From Chitinophaga barathri (lineage in GTDB: Bacteria > Bacteroidota > Bacteroidia > Chitinophagales > Chitinophagaceae): a stretch of DNA of 64,000 nt. This document shows positions 34,947 to 43,549 of the stretch, one piece after another (the first letter of the stretch is position 1; each line of letters opens with the position of its first letter). The position numbers were made by a program, and so were the translations under genes. The notes below the pieces were generated by a model. It saw only the letters and a program-made list of their open reading frames with translations, did no database searches and had not been told where the DNA came from. The stretch spans positions 1 through 64,000 of the forward strand of contig NZ_RMBX01000011.1 of assembly GCF_003807585.1 (NCBI RefSeq), given 5' to 3'.

Positions 34947-36937
34947 CGAATCACAAGGTGTTCCCGGCGAGGATCGGCCAGCATTTGACTGATCTCCATT
35001 TCTGCCATTTCTTTAATGTCTTGAATGACCTGCTGATAGTTTGCCTGGATCATTTGCGGATCAACCTGCCGGATAATCGGGATCTGCTGGTAGCCAGCTT
35101 CCTCCTGGTTGATGGCATCATAATCCGTCATCAGCTCACAGTCGAACGCCTTCAATTCAACTTTTTGTGCCGGGAGATCGGACAGCACACCGACAAATTG
35201 CCCGGAAGATAGCTGTGAAATTTTCGATGGCGGAACGGCATAATCGAGTTGTTTGCTGCGGCTGACGGACGTACCGGAATCGCTGATGGAGAGGCTTTCC
35301 CTTTCCTGCATGATCTTGCCAATTTGTTCTGATAGTTGCTTTGCGGTATCGCCGGTTTCCTGCCCGGCAATCAAATTTCCGGCGATGGACATGATTACGT
35401 CAGCCATTTCCTTACCATATTCCCTGCGCAGCTGATGTACAGACTGCAACCCTAAAACGACCGCATTGAGATTTGCCCGACCGGTGGTACAAGTTGGCAG
35501 GATATCCACTTCCAGGGTAGGGAATTCATCCAGATGCACCATGCAGGGTAGCTTATTCTTCTTATTGATGACCTTCAAAACGCGGTTGGTGAAGAGGGAA
35601 AGAACAGCGCCGTATATCTGCGTTTTTTGTGGATTATTGCCCAGACATAGAATGCGCGGGTGCTGAGGGTCATTGATTTGAAGGTTGAAATCACTGCCCG
35701 TAAGGACATAATATAATTGTGGGGAAGCCAGCCGTGCAAGCGCAATCTTTGCACTTGCGATCTGTCCTTCCAGTTGTTCCATGACATCAGCGAGGTAGGC
35801 ATTCAGAAATGGATTTACGAAAGGCATTACCTCATTCGCTATTCCACTTTGTAATAAACTAAACAGGTCATCGTACTCCAGCTGGATAAATTCTATAACA
35901 TGCGGAAGGGTACAATATATTCCATCCCGGTATTTTCGGAGAAACCAAATGGCTGCCGTCACAAAGTTTACAGCTGATTCCACGAAAAAATCGCCCTGTT
36001 TAGTCCGCCACTGTTTGTTTAATCCTAGTAGTATCGTCCTTGCAGATTCAATGGCATCGGTAATGTCCAGCATGTTTCCCGGCTCCAGAGGATTACCCCG
36101 ATGCGACCTGGAGGGATCATCGATGTTGATGAAAATGCAATCAGGCTTTCCGGGAAAGCGATGTTTGTTTTTGAGGAAATGATTGTAGGCAACCAGGGAA
36201 AGATCAGGAAATTTGAAGTCATAGACCAGCATGGTGAAGGGTGTTGGCTTTGCCAGCCCCTGTGATATAAAAAAGCGCAATACCCCGCTTGTCTTTGCTG
36301 ATCCTGCCGAACCTGAGACTAAAGAGGTTCGGAAAGGCGCGATAATATTCAGCCAGCCTGTCCGCCATTTGTTTTTCAAGCGGTATTTCATGGGCAGGTT
36401 GATGGAGTATTCGTTGTCCAGACGCTCTTCCTGCTGGGGGAAGGTTTCGCTTTCGTGGTTAAAGATGTTTTTGTTGCTGAACCGGCTTTTAATGATGCGT
36501 GAGAGCAAAGTGCCTCCGCTCATACAGAGCAAAAAACCAAGCGATGAGCAGGTGATGTAGAGTAGTGCCAGCTGGTCGGCTGCTGCTGAAACATAGAGTG
36601 CAAAGTAGCTGGCGAAGTACAGGATCAGGCCACTGATGAGGTATGCAAGTGCAGTTTGATAGTTCAGTTTTTCCGATTTGCGACCGCGAGCACCCAGGAG
36701 GGATATCCCTAAGAATGCCAGTGAAACGAGCTTAGAAAAGTGAAAGGATCTGAAGAGGCTGGTATTACTTACATGTTGCAATAACCGGTCACCGAAAGCC
36801 GAGGTGAGCCCCCATAATTCAAAAACTGTATATAAATGATAATAGAAATGAAGGATAAGAATTACGATACTGATGAACCTGGTCATGTCCAGTATTTTGC
36901 GAAGCGCCTGCTCGTTTTCGCCGGTTTGGTGTGCCAT
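34940..36937 (-). CDS. VirD4/TraG-like type IV coupling protein (MobC-type)
   Basis: 665 residues. There are four N-terminal membrane segments (residues about 12-155), then a cytosolic ATPase with Walker A-like SGSAGSAKTSG (about 214-224) and Walker B MVHLDEFPTL. The C-terminal part resembles the TraG/TraD AAA domain, with the TraM-recognition-like region FVGVLSDLPAQKVE. It links the relaxosome to the transfer channel. In Bacteroidota elements this gene follows the relaxase, as here (5 bp between them). The P-loop has Ala where the last Gly of GxxGxGK is usual. Confidence 0.88.
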   Translation of the reverse strand: MAHQTGENEQALRKILDMTRFISIVILILHFYYHLYTVFELWGLTSAFGDRLLQHVSNTSLFRSFHFSKLVSLAFLGISLLGARGRKSEKLNYQTALAYLISGLILYFASYFALYVSAAADQLALLYITCSSLGFLLCMSGGTLLSRIIKSRFSNKNIFNHESETFPQQEERLDNEYSINLPMKYRLKNKWRTGWLNIIAPFRTSLVSGSAGSAKTSGVLRFFISQGLAKPTPFTMLVYDFKFPDLSLVAYNHFLKNKHRFPGKPDCIFINIDDPSRSHRGNPLEPGNMLDITDAIESARTILLGLNKQWRTKQGDFFVESAVNFVTAAIWFLRKYRDGIYCTLPHVIEFIQLEYDDLFSLLQSGIANEVMPFVNPFLNAYLADVMEQLEGQIASAKIALARLASPQLYYVLTGSDFNLQINDPQHPRILCLGNNPQKTQIYGAVLSLFTNRVLKVINKKNKLPCMVHLDEFPTLEVDILPTCTTGRANLNAVVLGLQSVHQLRREYGKEMADVIMSIAGNLIAGQETGDTAKQLSEQIGKIMQERESLSISDSGTSVSRSKQLDYAVPPSKISQLSSGQFVGVLSDLPAQKVELKAFDCELMTDYDAINQEEAGYQQIPIIRQVDPQMIQANYQQVIQDIKEMAEMEISQMLADPRREHLVIRK

Positions 36938-36942
36938 AATGG

Positions 36943-38256
36943 TTAATAATTAGGTAAATGATGGTTTCGTTTTTTCTTCTTTCTCTTTTTGCCGCGGAGT
37001 TCCACAGGCGTGTAGGAGGATACGTATTCACTGGAAGAGAGGATTTCCCAGAGGTCGCGCTCGGCAGGTTCCTGCTGCGTATTGATCTGCGGCGGAGCGG
37101 GATAGAGAGCGGGATGACCGATAGTTTTCCCCTGGGCGATGAGCGGAAATCTCTCTGCGATGGCGTTGGCGCTATATTCTTTTCCCAGGTCGCTGCCATT
37201 GAACACGCACCTGGTTTTATGATCTACATAGGTAATTCCATATAGCCTACCGCTTTCATTTATGCGTGCTGTCAGATCGACACCGGATCTTTTCAGTAAC
37301 TTTTTAAAGTCGCGGAAATAGGCGCCCGGAGTTTTTTTAATGGATAGGGCGATTAGGTATTTCAGCCGTTCGGCATGGGGTATACGTTCCTCCCGGTTTG
37401 GGTTGAACCGCTTGCGGATGTTTTTGAGCGTCGGTTTGAAATGGAAGAGGCTGGCCTTGATCGGTATACCAACCGGCTGCCCGGCAGCGTCCAGGATGCG
37501 GTACTGAAGGCCCTGATGAGCGAGTATTCTTGAATCTGCGCTGCCGGTATCCGCCTGAACATTATAAAGATTGAGAACAGCATTGAGCTCTGCAATTGAT
37601 GTGTATTTGTAGCGGTATAATATCGACTGAAGCACGTTATAGATCGCCCTTCTGGTTTCCGTTTTTCCGTAGATTACCTTCGCTGCATCCACGGGTTTTA
37701 GCTGAAAAACACTTCGTTTGTGGTCCTCTGCCCGCACCAATCCGTACCGTGCCTCGATGGCTTTTCGTGCGGTTTCAGAAAGGGTTTTTCCTATGTTTTG
37801 CGTGTCGATCCTGCGTCCGTTTGCACCCACTTTCACGGTAACAATATGCAGGTGCGGGTGAGTGGCATCGTGGTGCCGGTAGAGCAGGTATGGCTGCTGA
37901 CCAAAGCCAATGGCTTCCATATATTCAGCTGCAATTGCCCGGATTTTTTCATCTGCCACGGCCTGTTCTTCCGGGCTGGAATGCTGCCTGAAAAGGTGCT
38001 CATCGGGAGCAAAGTTCAGTGAAATATGTACGCTGTTTCTTTCGACTTCCGGGTTCCGTTCGGCCATACGCAGCAACACTTTCAGTCGGTGGCCCTGCCC
38101 CATGGCTTTAAGTTCCATCGGGTAGTTGGCAGCATCAAGGAGCGTGGCAGCCGGTATTTTCTCCCCTTTTTCGCCTATGATAAAGGCATCCAGCTTGTTC
38201 TCGTTATACAGGAACGTACTTCGAATGGAGTAGCCGGTATTGATCACTGCAACCAT
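36943..38256 (-). CDS. Conjugative relaxase (MobB-type, MOBP-like)
   Basis: 437 residues. N-terminal Tyr region (INTGYSIRSTF, candidate nicking Tyr at about residue 9), motif II region HISLNFAPDEHL, and motif III histidine cluster RHHDATHPHLHIVTV (about 128-142), which binds the metal. These make up the PF03432 relaxase fold. It nicks oriT and carries the strand to the recipient. It overlaps the accessory gene by 13 bp and precedes the coupling gene, so the three form one operon. Confidence 0.92.
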   Translation of the reverse strand: MVAVINTGYSIRSTFLYNENKLDAFIIGEKGEKIPAATLLDAANYPMELKAMGQGHRLKVLLRMAERNPEVERNSVHISLNFAPDEHLFRQHSSPEEQAVADEKIRAIAAEYMEAIGFGQQPYLLYRHHDATHPHLHIVTVKVGANGRRIDTQNIGKTLSETARKAIEARYGLVRAEDHKRSVFQLKPVDAAKVIYGKTETRRAIYNVLQSILYRYKYTSIAELNAVLNLYNVQADTGSADSRILAHQGLQYRILDAAGQPVGIPIKASLFHFKPTLKNIRKRFNPNREERIPHAERLKYLIALSIKKTPGAYFRDFKKLLKRSGVDLTARINESGRLYGITYVDHKTRCVFNGSDLGKEYSANAIAERFPLIAQGKTIGHPALYPAPPQINTQQEPAERDLWEILSSSEYVSSYTPVELRGKKRKKKKRNHHLPNY

Positions 38257-38627
38257 ACTGAAACGGATTGATTCATAAAATCCTTCATCGTTTCGATGTC
38301 ACTCAGGAGTTTCCGGCGGTCCTGTTCGTAACAGGATAACCAGGATTTATACTGCGCGTCCTGATGAAGCAGGTGTAGCTTATGGACGGCCTGGTTGTAG
38401 TTATTGGCAATGCCATTGAGGGTTTTCAGCAGCTGTACGAAGTGCTGCATCATGTCCTCGGCGCTTTTGTTCCGCACACCTTTGATCATCGGCTTCGCCA
38501 GCAAAATGTTACGGGCGTAGCTGCTCAGTCTGCGTTCTGTAGTCTTTTTGAAACTCTCCTGTAAGGTTAAAAGTTCAGCGTCCGTAAGCCTTACGTGTAC
38601 CCATTTTGTCCTGTTCTCTCTCTTCAT
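38244..38627 (-). CDS. Relaxosome accessory protein (MobA/BmgB-like, RHH)
   Basis: 127 residues. The N-terminal KWVHVRLTDAELLTLQESFK and LSSYARNILL fit a ribbon-helix-helix DNA-binding domain as in plasmid MobC/Bacteroides MobA accessory proteins; the rest is helical. It likely binds oriT beside the relaxase. Its stop overlaps the start of the relaxase gene (translational coupling). The candidate oriT lies directly upstream. Confidence 0.82.
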   Translation of the reverse strand: MKRENRTKWVHVRLTDAELLTLQESFKKTTERRLSSYARNILLAKPMIKGVRNKSAEDMMQHFVQLLKTLNGIANNYNQAVHKLHLLHQDAQYKSWLSCYEQDRRKLLSDIETMKDFMNQSVSVWLQ

Positions 38628-38639
38628 TTCTTCAATTTC

Positions 38640-38745
38640 ACGGTGGACGGAATGTTAATAAATGCCCCCGACTTCGGAGGTAGGGGCATCAATCGAAATA
38701 GGTTGTGATACAACCTGACATCTTGCGGGATTCCGCGAAGTCAGG
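38640..38745. other. Candidate origin of transfer (oriT)
   Basis: The gap upstream of the mobilisation operon holds three inverted repeats in 80 bp: tgcccc/ggggca (38663-38688), aggttgt/acaacct (38700-38716), and ctgac/gtcag with an inner gcgg/ccgc (38715-38744). Clustered hairpins directly before a relaxosome operon are the usual oriT setting. The nic site is not identified. Confidence 0.5.
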
Positions 38746-39691
38746 ATATCCCCCTTTTTTTAGAATTTCTCGGTATATATTCCGGTAATGCTGGAATTCG
38801 TTTATTGATACGGGAAGAATTACAGAGAAAATCATTGAGGTCATCGAATTTCCGGTAGAAGTAGCTTTGATCTGCGTAACAGGGATTTTCCTTTATGAAC
38901 TGTTCGGTAATCCTTCGTGCGGGAGTGTTGCTATCCAGGTATAGTTCGACGTGCTTGTATGTCTCCATGAATGGCCGGGACTGTTCAAAAAAAGACAGGC
39001 TGTTCAGGATCAGGAAGTCCTGGGGTGGAAGTTTTGAAAGCTGCATCAGGTGCTGGTAGCTCAGGAAGTCAAAGAATCCTTCGAACACTTTCAGGGTATC
39101 TCCGTTCTCCGCGTTCAACACCGTCACGGCCTTCGGTGCGCTGGAGCCTTTGAAGTATTTATTTCTCAGTTCAAAGCCCCCAGCAGAGTTTGCGAAACCG
39201 ACGGCAAAGTTGTGGCGGCCCAGCAGCTCAAAATGAACTTCCTGACAGTACCGTTTGGCAAGTTCAATTGATACCTGTCTGCTGGAAATGTACTGGAGCA
39301 AGGCAGGGTGTTGCAGCGGAAGTGTTTCGAACACCTTTATGGCCGATTGTTCAGCAGGTAAGCCTGATGTCACAGGTATATGCTGCTGCGGGTGAAAAGA
39401 AAAGTCATTTCCCCAGTTGGAGAGCAGCTCAGATACTGAGCAATTGAAAAAGCGCGTTGCGAAATCGATCAATGTTCCCCCGGCGCCGATACTATGGTCA
39501 TACCAGGTGTTCAATGCAGAATTAACTTTGAAAGAGGGGGAGTTGTCTGGGGGATTCAAAGGAGAATGATACCAGTGGTTTGTTCCCCTGCTTTTTTGAG
39601 GATCGGGGTAGAAGCCCAGGCTTGCCAGGAAATCTACCATGTCAATTTTTTTAAGCTCCGCACAGGTAGGCTTGTTGTTTCTGAATTCCAT
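38741..39691 (-). CDS. Toprim-domain protein (DnaG-like, CHC2-degenerate)
   Basis: 316 residues. The N-terminal half resembles the primase CHC2 zinc domain (SPLNPPDNSPSFKVNSALNTWYDHSIGAGGTLIDF) but without the zinc cysteines. The C-terminal half is a degenerate Toprim (KVFEGFFDFLSY, ILNSLSFF, HVELYLDSNTPA), keeping the E and the DxN-type acidic positions. Such proteins are standard on Bacteroidota conjugative elements and may prime the transferred strand. It precedes the relaxosome operon on the same strand. Confidence 0.85.
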   Translation of the reverse strand: MEFRNNKPTCAELKKIDMVDFLASLGFYPDPQKSRGTNHWYHSPLNPPDNSPSFKVNSALNTWYDHSIGAGGTLIDFATRFFNCSVSELLSNWGNDFSFHPQQHIPVTSGLPAEQSAIKVFETLPLQHPALLQYISSRQVSIELAKRYCQEVHFELLGRHNFAVGFANSAGGFELRNKYFKGSSAPKAVTVLNAENGDTLKVFEGFFDFLSYQHLMQLSKLPPQDFLILNSLSFFEQSRPFMETYKHVELYLDSNTPARRITEQFIKENPCYADQSYFYRKFDDLNDFLCNSSRINKRIPALPEYIPRNSKKRGIS

Positions 39692-39840
39692 ATCACATTT
39701 TCATTTTCACGTCAGTGATACGAAGCTAGGCAAGCTGCTGTACAATACCTTGACCCCCTCAAAAACTAAGGAGGTAAAACAGGGGGCTTTGTGATACCTT
39801 TACTTCCGTGAGTTTGAATAATAAAAAGCGGAGGTGAAAA

Positions 39841-40116
39841 ATGACAAGTAGTGAATTGTCCAAGGTATACGATACCTTAATGTGCGGGCCGGGAATGAAC
39901 GACCCGGTGAAGTTAAATTATCAGCCCACCAGAAGGTTCGTGCTGTTGCTGAGCCAGGTGATTGAGCAGGCAGTCAGGCGCGACAAGCAGGACGGTGAAA
40001 CGCTGCTCGCGTATATTCCAGGTGAAGCCGAGCAGTTGCTGGAGTTTTCTAATGACTGGCTGGAAAAAGCAGGAATGAAGGCGCTTGCCGAAAAACTCAA
40101 AGTTTTGCATAAGTAA
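39841..40116 (+). CDS. Small cytosolic protein, unknown function
   Basis: A 91-residue soluble helical protein, no known domain. It has an unusually strong Shine-Dalgarno (ggaggt, seven bases before the ATG), rare in Bacteroidota, and a perfect 14-bp terminator right after the stop, so it is a solid monocistronic gene. It is divergent from the Toprim gene. Confidence 0.72.
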   Translation: MTSSELSKVYDTLMCGPGMNDPVKLNYQPTRRFVLLLSQVIEQAVRRDKQDGETLLAYIPGEAEQLLEFSNDWLEKAGMKALAEKLKVLHK

Positions 40117-40117
40117 A

Positions 40118-40151
40118 AAGACGAAAGCCGCACGCTCGCGGCTTTCGTCTT
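40118..40151 (+). terminator. Intrinsic terminator
   Basis: Perfect 14-bp stem (40118-40131 / 40138-40151) with a six-base loop, immediately after the stop at 40116. It can act in both directions; the lipoprotein gene ends at 40186 opposite. Confidence 0.85.
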
Positions 40152-40185
40152 AAATTAGCGGACAGGGATAAATAAGACAGTAAAC

Positions 40186-40626
40186 TCATTCGTGTATTTC
40201 TAAAACTTTGATTTGATCTAGTCGATCTGCACAGTATTGATTCTGGTAATCCCTCTGGAATGAAATGAGGAAGCTGCGGGAATCCCGGGCAAGGGAATCC
40301 GGTATTCCACCGGCGTAAACCTGGAGGGTGAGATAAGGATAGCTGCCATTAGAAACGCCGAAATCGCGATAGAGACGATCCAGGAATTCGTAATCATAAT
40401 ATCCGTTGCGGGGTTCCTCAAAGTTGCTTCGTATACCCTGGATGACAAGCAGGGATTGCTGCTTTATCCCGCACCGTTCGACTTGCTGGACATGAGCCCA
40501 GCCCTGATAAGTGGTAGGCGGGGGGCAACAATTAGCGCTTGGCTCAGGAATAGGTGAATCTCCGAAGAGTAATGGATGGGTACACCCCGTGAGGAGGATC
40601 ACCACCAACAATGTCAATGCTTTCAT
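40186..40626 (-). CDS. Small lipoprotein, unknown function
   Basis: A 146-residue lipoprotein (LLVVILLTGC, lipid-attachment Cys15). The mature part has several cysteines (NCCPPPTT, VERCGIK, QYCADRL) that could form disulfides. No known family. Membrane-anchored lipoproteins of this size are common between mobilisation and transfer blocks, sometimes as entry-exclusion proteins, but nothing here shows that. Confidence 0.65.
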   Translation of the reverse strand: MKALTLLVVILLTGCTHPLLFGDSPIPEPSANCCPPPTTYQGWAHVQQVERCGIKQQSLLVIQGIRSNFEEPRNGYYDYEFLDRLYRDFGVSNGSYPYLTLQVYAGGIPDSLARDSRSFLISFQRDYQNQYCADRLDQIKVLEIHE

Positions 40627-40936
40627 GGAGGGTTATTTTAACGAACGGATAACAGTTTGCCTAGCAGGAATCAGGCAGGCTGTAAATCATACCAATATCT
40701 GCCTCAATATTCTGTTAAAAGTTTGAGACGACCAACACCCTGACTATGTATAGTCTATGGATAGTTTTCGGTTGCGCTCGTAGTTCTTAATAGCTGTGGC
40801 TTTGAGCAGTTACACAAACAGGTTTGTATTTTTTTCGGTTAACTAAATATTAACAAACCGGGTCTTATTTCACAGTATTTTAGGGCATGGAATATTTTAA
40901 AATTAGATGATATAAAACGTCCTATTCAAATTTCGG

Positions 40937-40961
40937 CCCCGTTATTTTTGACGGGGTTTTT
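40937..40961 (+). terminator. Orphan intrinsic terminator
   Basis: Stem ccccgt (40937-40942) / acgggg (40951-40956) with a T tail. No gene on the plus strand ends upstream; the nearest is over 800 bp away, past its own terminator. Confidence 0.6.
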
Positions 40962-41259
40962 CATATCTGTTCTCTACCTCAATTGAAGCAAACACTTATG
41001 TCATTTCCACCTTTAACAGCAAATAACAAATCGAAAATTTGGAGATAGTAGATTTGCCGCGGAAATGCTGTAAAAGAAACGGCAGGAACACCGGAATGAT
41101 TTGAATAGCACAGTCCTTTTAATCTTGAAGGGATTCTCTTCCTGCTGTTTTAAGGAACGGCATTTCCATGATTGTTAAATTTGGAAGTTAATTTATAAAC
41201 GGTCCTACTTATTCATGAGAGGAGATTGTAAATTCATAGCAAAAAAAAATTCAAAGGGA

Positions 41260-41310
41260 GCGGCGAACGCCGTCCCTGAAGCATGAAGGGGCGGTGTTCG
41301 CCGCTTTTTT
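41260..41310. terminator. Large bidirectional terminator hairpin
   Basis: A GC-rich stem of about 16 bp (gcggcgaacgccgtccc against ggggcggtgttcgccgc, few mismatches), with T runs on both sides. It ends the minus-strand operon 43549-41340. Confidence 0.8.
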
Positions 41311-41339
41311 TGGCAAACACCGCATTTTGTAAAATGATG

Positions 41340-41588
41340 CTATCTTTTATTATACCATTCCAGAAGGAAAAGAAAGACGCCGCCGATCATGAGGCAATTT
41401 GCTACCCATAGAAATAGCCAGCTGAATATGCTCACTAAGAGATTGACCGTATATTTTTGCGGTTTGCTCCATGAACGTAAACGGCGGTAATAATTGTACC
41501 GTCCTACAAGGTAACGCAATACCAGACCAAAGGCCAGCAGGATAATACCGTACCATTGCACTGAGCTTATTTCCATGATCGTTTCCAT
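41340..41588 (-). CDS. Small two-span membrane protein
   Basis: 82 residues, two hydrophobic segments (about 12-29 and 48-75) separated by a basic loop (RYNYYRRLRSWSKPQK), so probably an inner-membrane hairpin with a cytosolic loop. Unknown family. It is the last gene of a minus-strand run (43549 to 41340) of element genes, 11 bp after the preceding one. Confidence 0.65.
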   Translation of the reverse strand: METIMEISSVQWYGIILLAFGLVLRYLVGRYNYYRRLRSWSKPQKYTVNLLVSIFSWLFLWVANCLMIGGVFLFLLEWYNKR

Positions 41589-41599
41589 GGCTTCAAATT

Positions 41600-41971
41600 T
41601 TAATGTTCAAAAAGAAAAATTACTGCCTCGGTAAATTTGCGATCGGGGTGCTGAATTACAGTCACGTATTGAAGCAGGCAATATATCATTACTGCGTCAA
41701 TGTTCCGGCCGAACAGGTACTTTGCAAAAAAAGTGGCTTTTGCCGCAAGCTGATCGGCTTCCGCGAGCCTTTCATTTGCCAGATTCAGCGCCTCCAAAAA
41801 ATCGTCGTACGAGAAGGAGGGCGGAAATTCGGTGTGTGTTGATTCCGGCCGTTCGCGAATGGTAACAACCATGTCCGTCAAAAACCGGACAAGGGCGGGC
41901 ATGTGTTGCGGAAACCAGCGGTGAAGGAAATAGCCTTTCTCGCGGTTTGGGAGATTATTATAACTTTTCAT
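41600..41971 (-). CDS. Hypothetical ICE protein
   Basis: 123 residues, soluble, mostly helical, no known motif (an internal LNLANERLAEADQLAAKATF helix is clear). The gene is 48 bp after the DUF932 gene and 11 bp before the membrane-protein gene, which suggests cotranscription. Function unknown. Confidence 0.65.
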   Translation of the reverse strand: MKSYNNLPNREKGYFLHRWFPQHMPALVRFLTDMVVTIRERPESTHTEFPPSFSYDDFLEALNLANERLAEADQLAAKATFFAKYLFGRNIDAVMIYCLLQYVTVIQHPDRKFTEAVIFLFEH

Positions 41972-42019
41972 TGTGATGCGTTTAAAAAGGTGAATAGCAG
42001 GGGGATTGCCCCCCGCTGT

Positions 42020-43048
42020 TTAATTTAACATCAGGGCTTTGTGTCCGCCTGCGGCATACTTTTCGCAGAGGTTGAAAGCGTTTCTCATGTGTCGCTGTCC
42101 ACTTCCGCCGTACAACATGGATTTTAGTTTAGATTCATCGTTTCGGTAGTTGTGTACGTTTTGAAAGTACCCAGTGACCGCATTGTAAGCCCCGAAAACA
42201 GTCCCTAATGTGGTGTCCATTAGTTGGGATTGGCTTGTCTTGGCATAAGTATAGACCTGATCGCAGGTGTTCAGAAAACGGGCTGAAATTTCATCCCTTT
42301 CATCGGTTTTCAGGCTTTCAAGTGTTTCCTTGTTGGGAGCCATGGCCAGCTGAATGAGTTGTTTCAGTTCGGGGTCTGAAATTCGAATTTTTGCCCAATG
42401 GTTATACCGTTCCTCTGTCTCCTGGGTAAGGGTGCGGGTAATATTGAGTATGCGCTTTGCCTGCTCTAATCGTTGTGGCAGGTTGGCGGTATGCATGAGG
42501 TGTATTGCATTGGTAGGGTTCAGCATATTGGTGCAAAATGGCCGCACTGGGGTATATGCCAGGGAGATACATTTTGAACCATCGTGTGAAGTGCTGGCAA
42601 AAAGGAACTGGTCGATTTTATCATCGCGTCCGATGCGGATTTCTTTGGGTAATTTTGCTGTAAGGTAGACGTGTCGGCCTCCGTCCACAAAACCGGCATA
42701 ATCAAAACTTGCGTTTGCCCCAATGATGTTGTCAAAAAAACTAAATATATCGCTGTTTTGCCAGCACTTGTATTTGTCTGTCACTACTCCTAGTGGCTGG
42801 TCGCTGTCTGTTCTCACTACAGCGTGAAATTTCGGAATTTCGATTTCCGGTATCATGATGCCATCGGTTGGATATTGGCCGAAATTTTCATTATTGTATG
42901 TGAAAATAGGGCGCTTTTCAACGGTGAAGTCCAGACCGGCGTATTCTAATGCTTCCGCGCTGTTTTGGCAGGCGCTTACGTCCTTCCCTATACGTTGCCA
43001 TGGTATAACGCTGCCGTTCCTTTGGCGGGATTGTCTGCTAATGTTCAT
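42020..43048 (-). CDS. DUF932 (phage/plasmid-like) protein
   Basis: 342 residues, DUF932 family: GIMIPEIEIPKFHAVVRTDS, PLGVVTDKYKCWQNSDIFSF, and ISLAYTPVRPFCTNMLNPTN are in the order typical of this family, which is found on plasmids, phages and ICEs of many phyla. Biochemical role unknown; cytosolic. It is part of the minus-strand run ending at 41340. Confidence 0.85.
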   Translation of the reverse strand: MNISRQSRQRNGSVIPWQRIGKDVSACQNSAEALEYAGLDFTVEKRPIFTYNNENFGQYPTDGIMIPEIEIPKFHAVVRTDSDQPLGVVTDKYKCWQNSDIFSFFDNIIGANASFDYAGFVDGGRHVYLTAKLPKEIRIGRDDKIDQFLFASTSHDGSKCISLAYTPVRPFCTNMLNPTNAIHLMHTANLPQRLEQAKRILNITRTLTQETEERYNHWAKIRISDPELKQLIQLAMAPNKETLESLKTDERDEISARFLNTCDQVYTYAKTSQSQLMDTTLGTVFGAYNAVTGYFQNVHNYRNDESKLKSMLYGGSGQRHMRNAFNLCEKYAAGGHKALMLN

Positions 43049-43111
43049 GGTGTTTAATTTTTAAGAAGTGGAAAAAATGCTCCCCTGCATCCTACAGGGG
43101 AGCGGAGGAAT

Positions 43112-43549
43112 CTAGGCGGCGGGCAGTTTTATTTCTGCTTCGATCTCTACCAGTTTCCCGCGGCAAAGGCTTTCGACGTATTTTGTTACCGCTTCAATGA
43201 CAAAGGTGTTTCTGGTTGTCCAGCTGTGGCGATTGTCATCTTTAATGGTGATTTCGCAGCCCATGTATTCGCTTTCTCCGGTTCCGTCTTCACTCTGTTT
43301 GATTTTGAAACTTTCCAGCTGATCGATTACCGCAATGAGGTTAGTTCGTTGCTGTACTTTTTGGTGAAGGCGATGCACCACTTTGAGCGTGTTCTGTAAT
43401 GGATTCGCCGGTGCAACTTCCTTTTTTTCCTTCCCGGTGGTTTCCATTGCCCCGCCTTTAGTTGCTCTCATGGTGGGTTTGGCTGTTGCGCCGTTTGCTG
43501 TTCCGTTTGCTTTGGCAGCTGTTGCTGCGCTGTTTTTCGCTGTGTTCAT
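43112..43549 (-). CDS. Hypothetical ICE protein with Ala/Thr-rich N-terminus
   Basis: A 145-residue protein. The first 35 residues are a low-complexity Ala/Thr/Lys tail; residues 50-145 form a compact domain (LQNTLKVVHRLHQKVQQRTN, YMGCEITIKDDNRHSW) of unknown function. This domain often accompanies DUF932 in Bacteroidota elements, as here. It is probably the first gene of the operon ending at 41340. Confidence 0.65.
   Translation of the reverse strand: MNTAKNSAATAAKANGTANGATAKPTMRATKGGAMETTGKEKKEVAPANPLQNTLKVVHRLHQKVQQRTNLIAVIDQLESFKIKQSEDGTGESEYMGCEITIKDDNRHSWTTRNTFVIEAVTKYVESLCRGKLVEIEAEIKLPAA

Larger units (their letters stand above)
40627..41339. other. 713-bp gene-free region with two hairpins
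   Basis: No gene with recognisable features. The block is AT-rich with a plus-strand terminator (40937-40961) that has no gene upstream, suggesting a short non-coding transcript, and a large hairpin (41260-41310) next to the end of the gene at 41340. A short plus-strand frame at 40511-40726 has no support. Confidence 0.55.
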
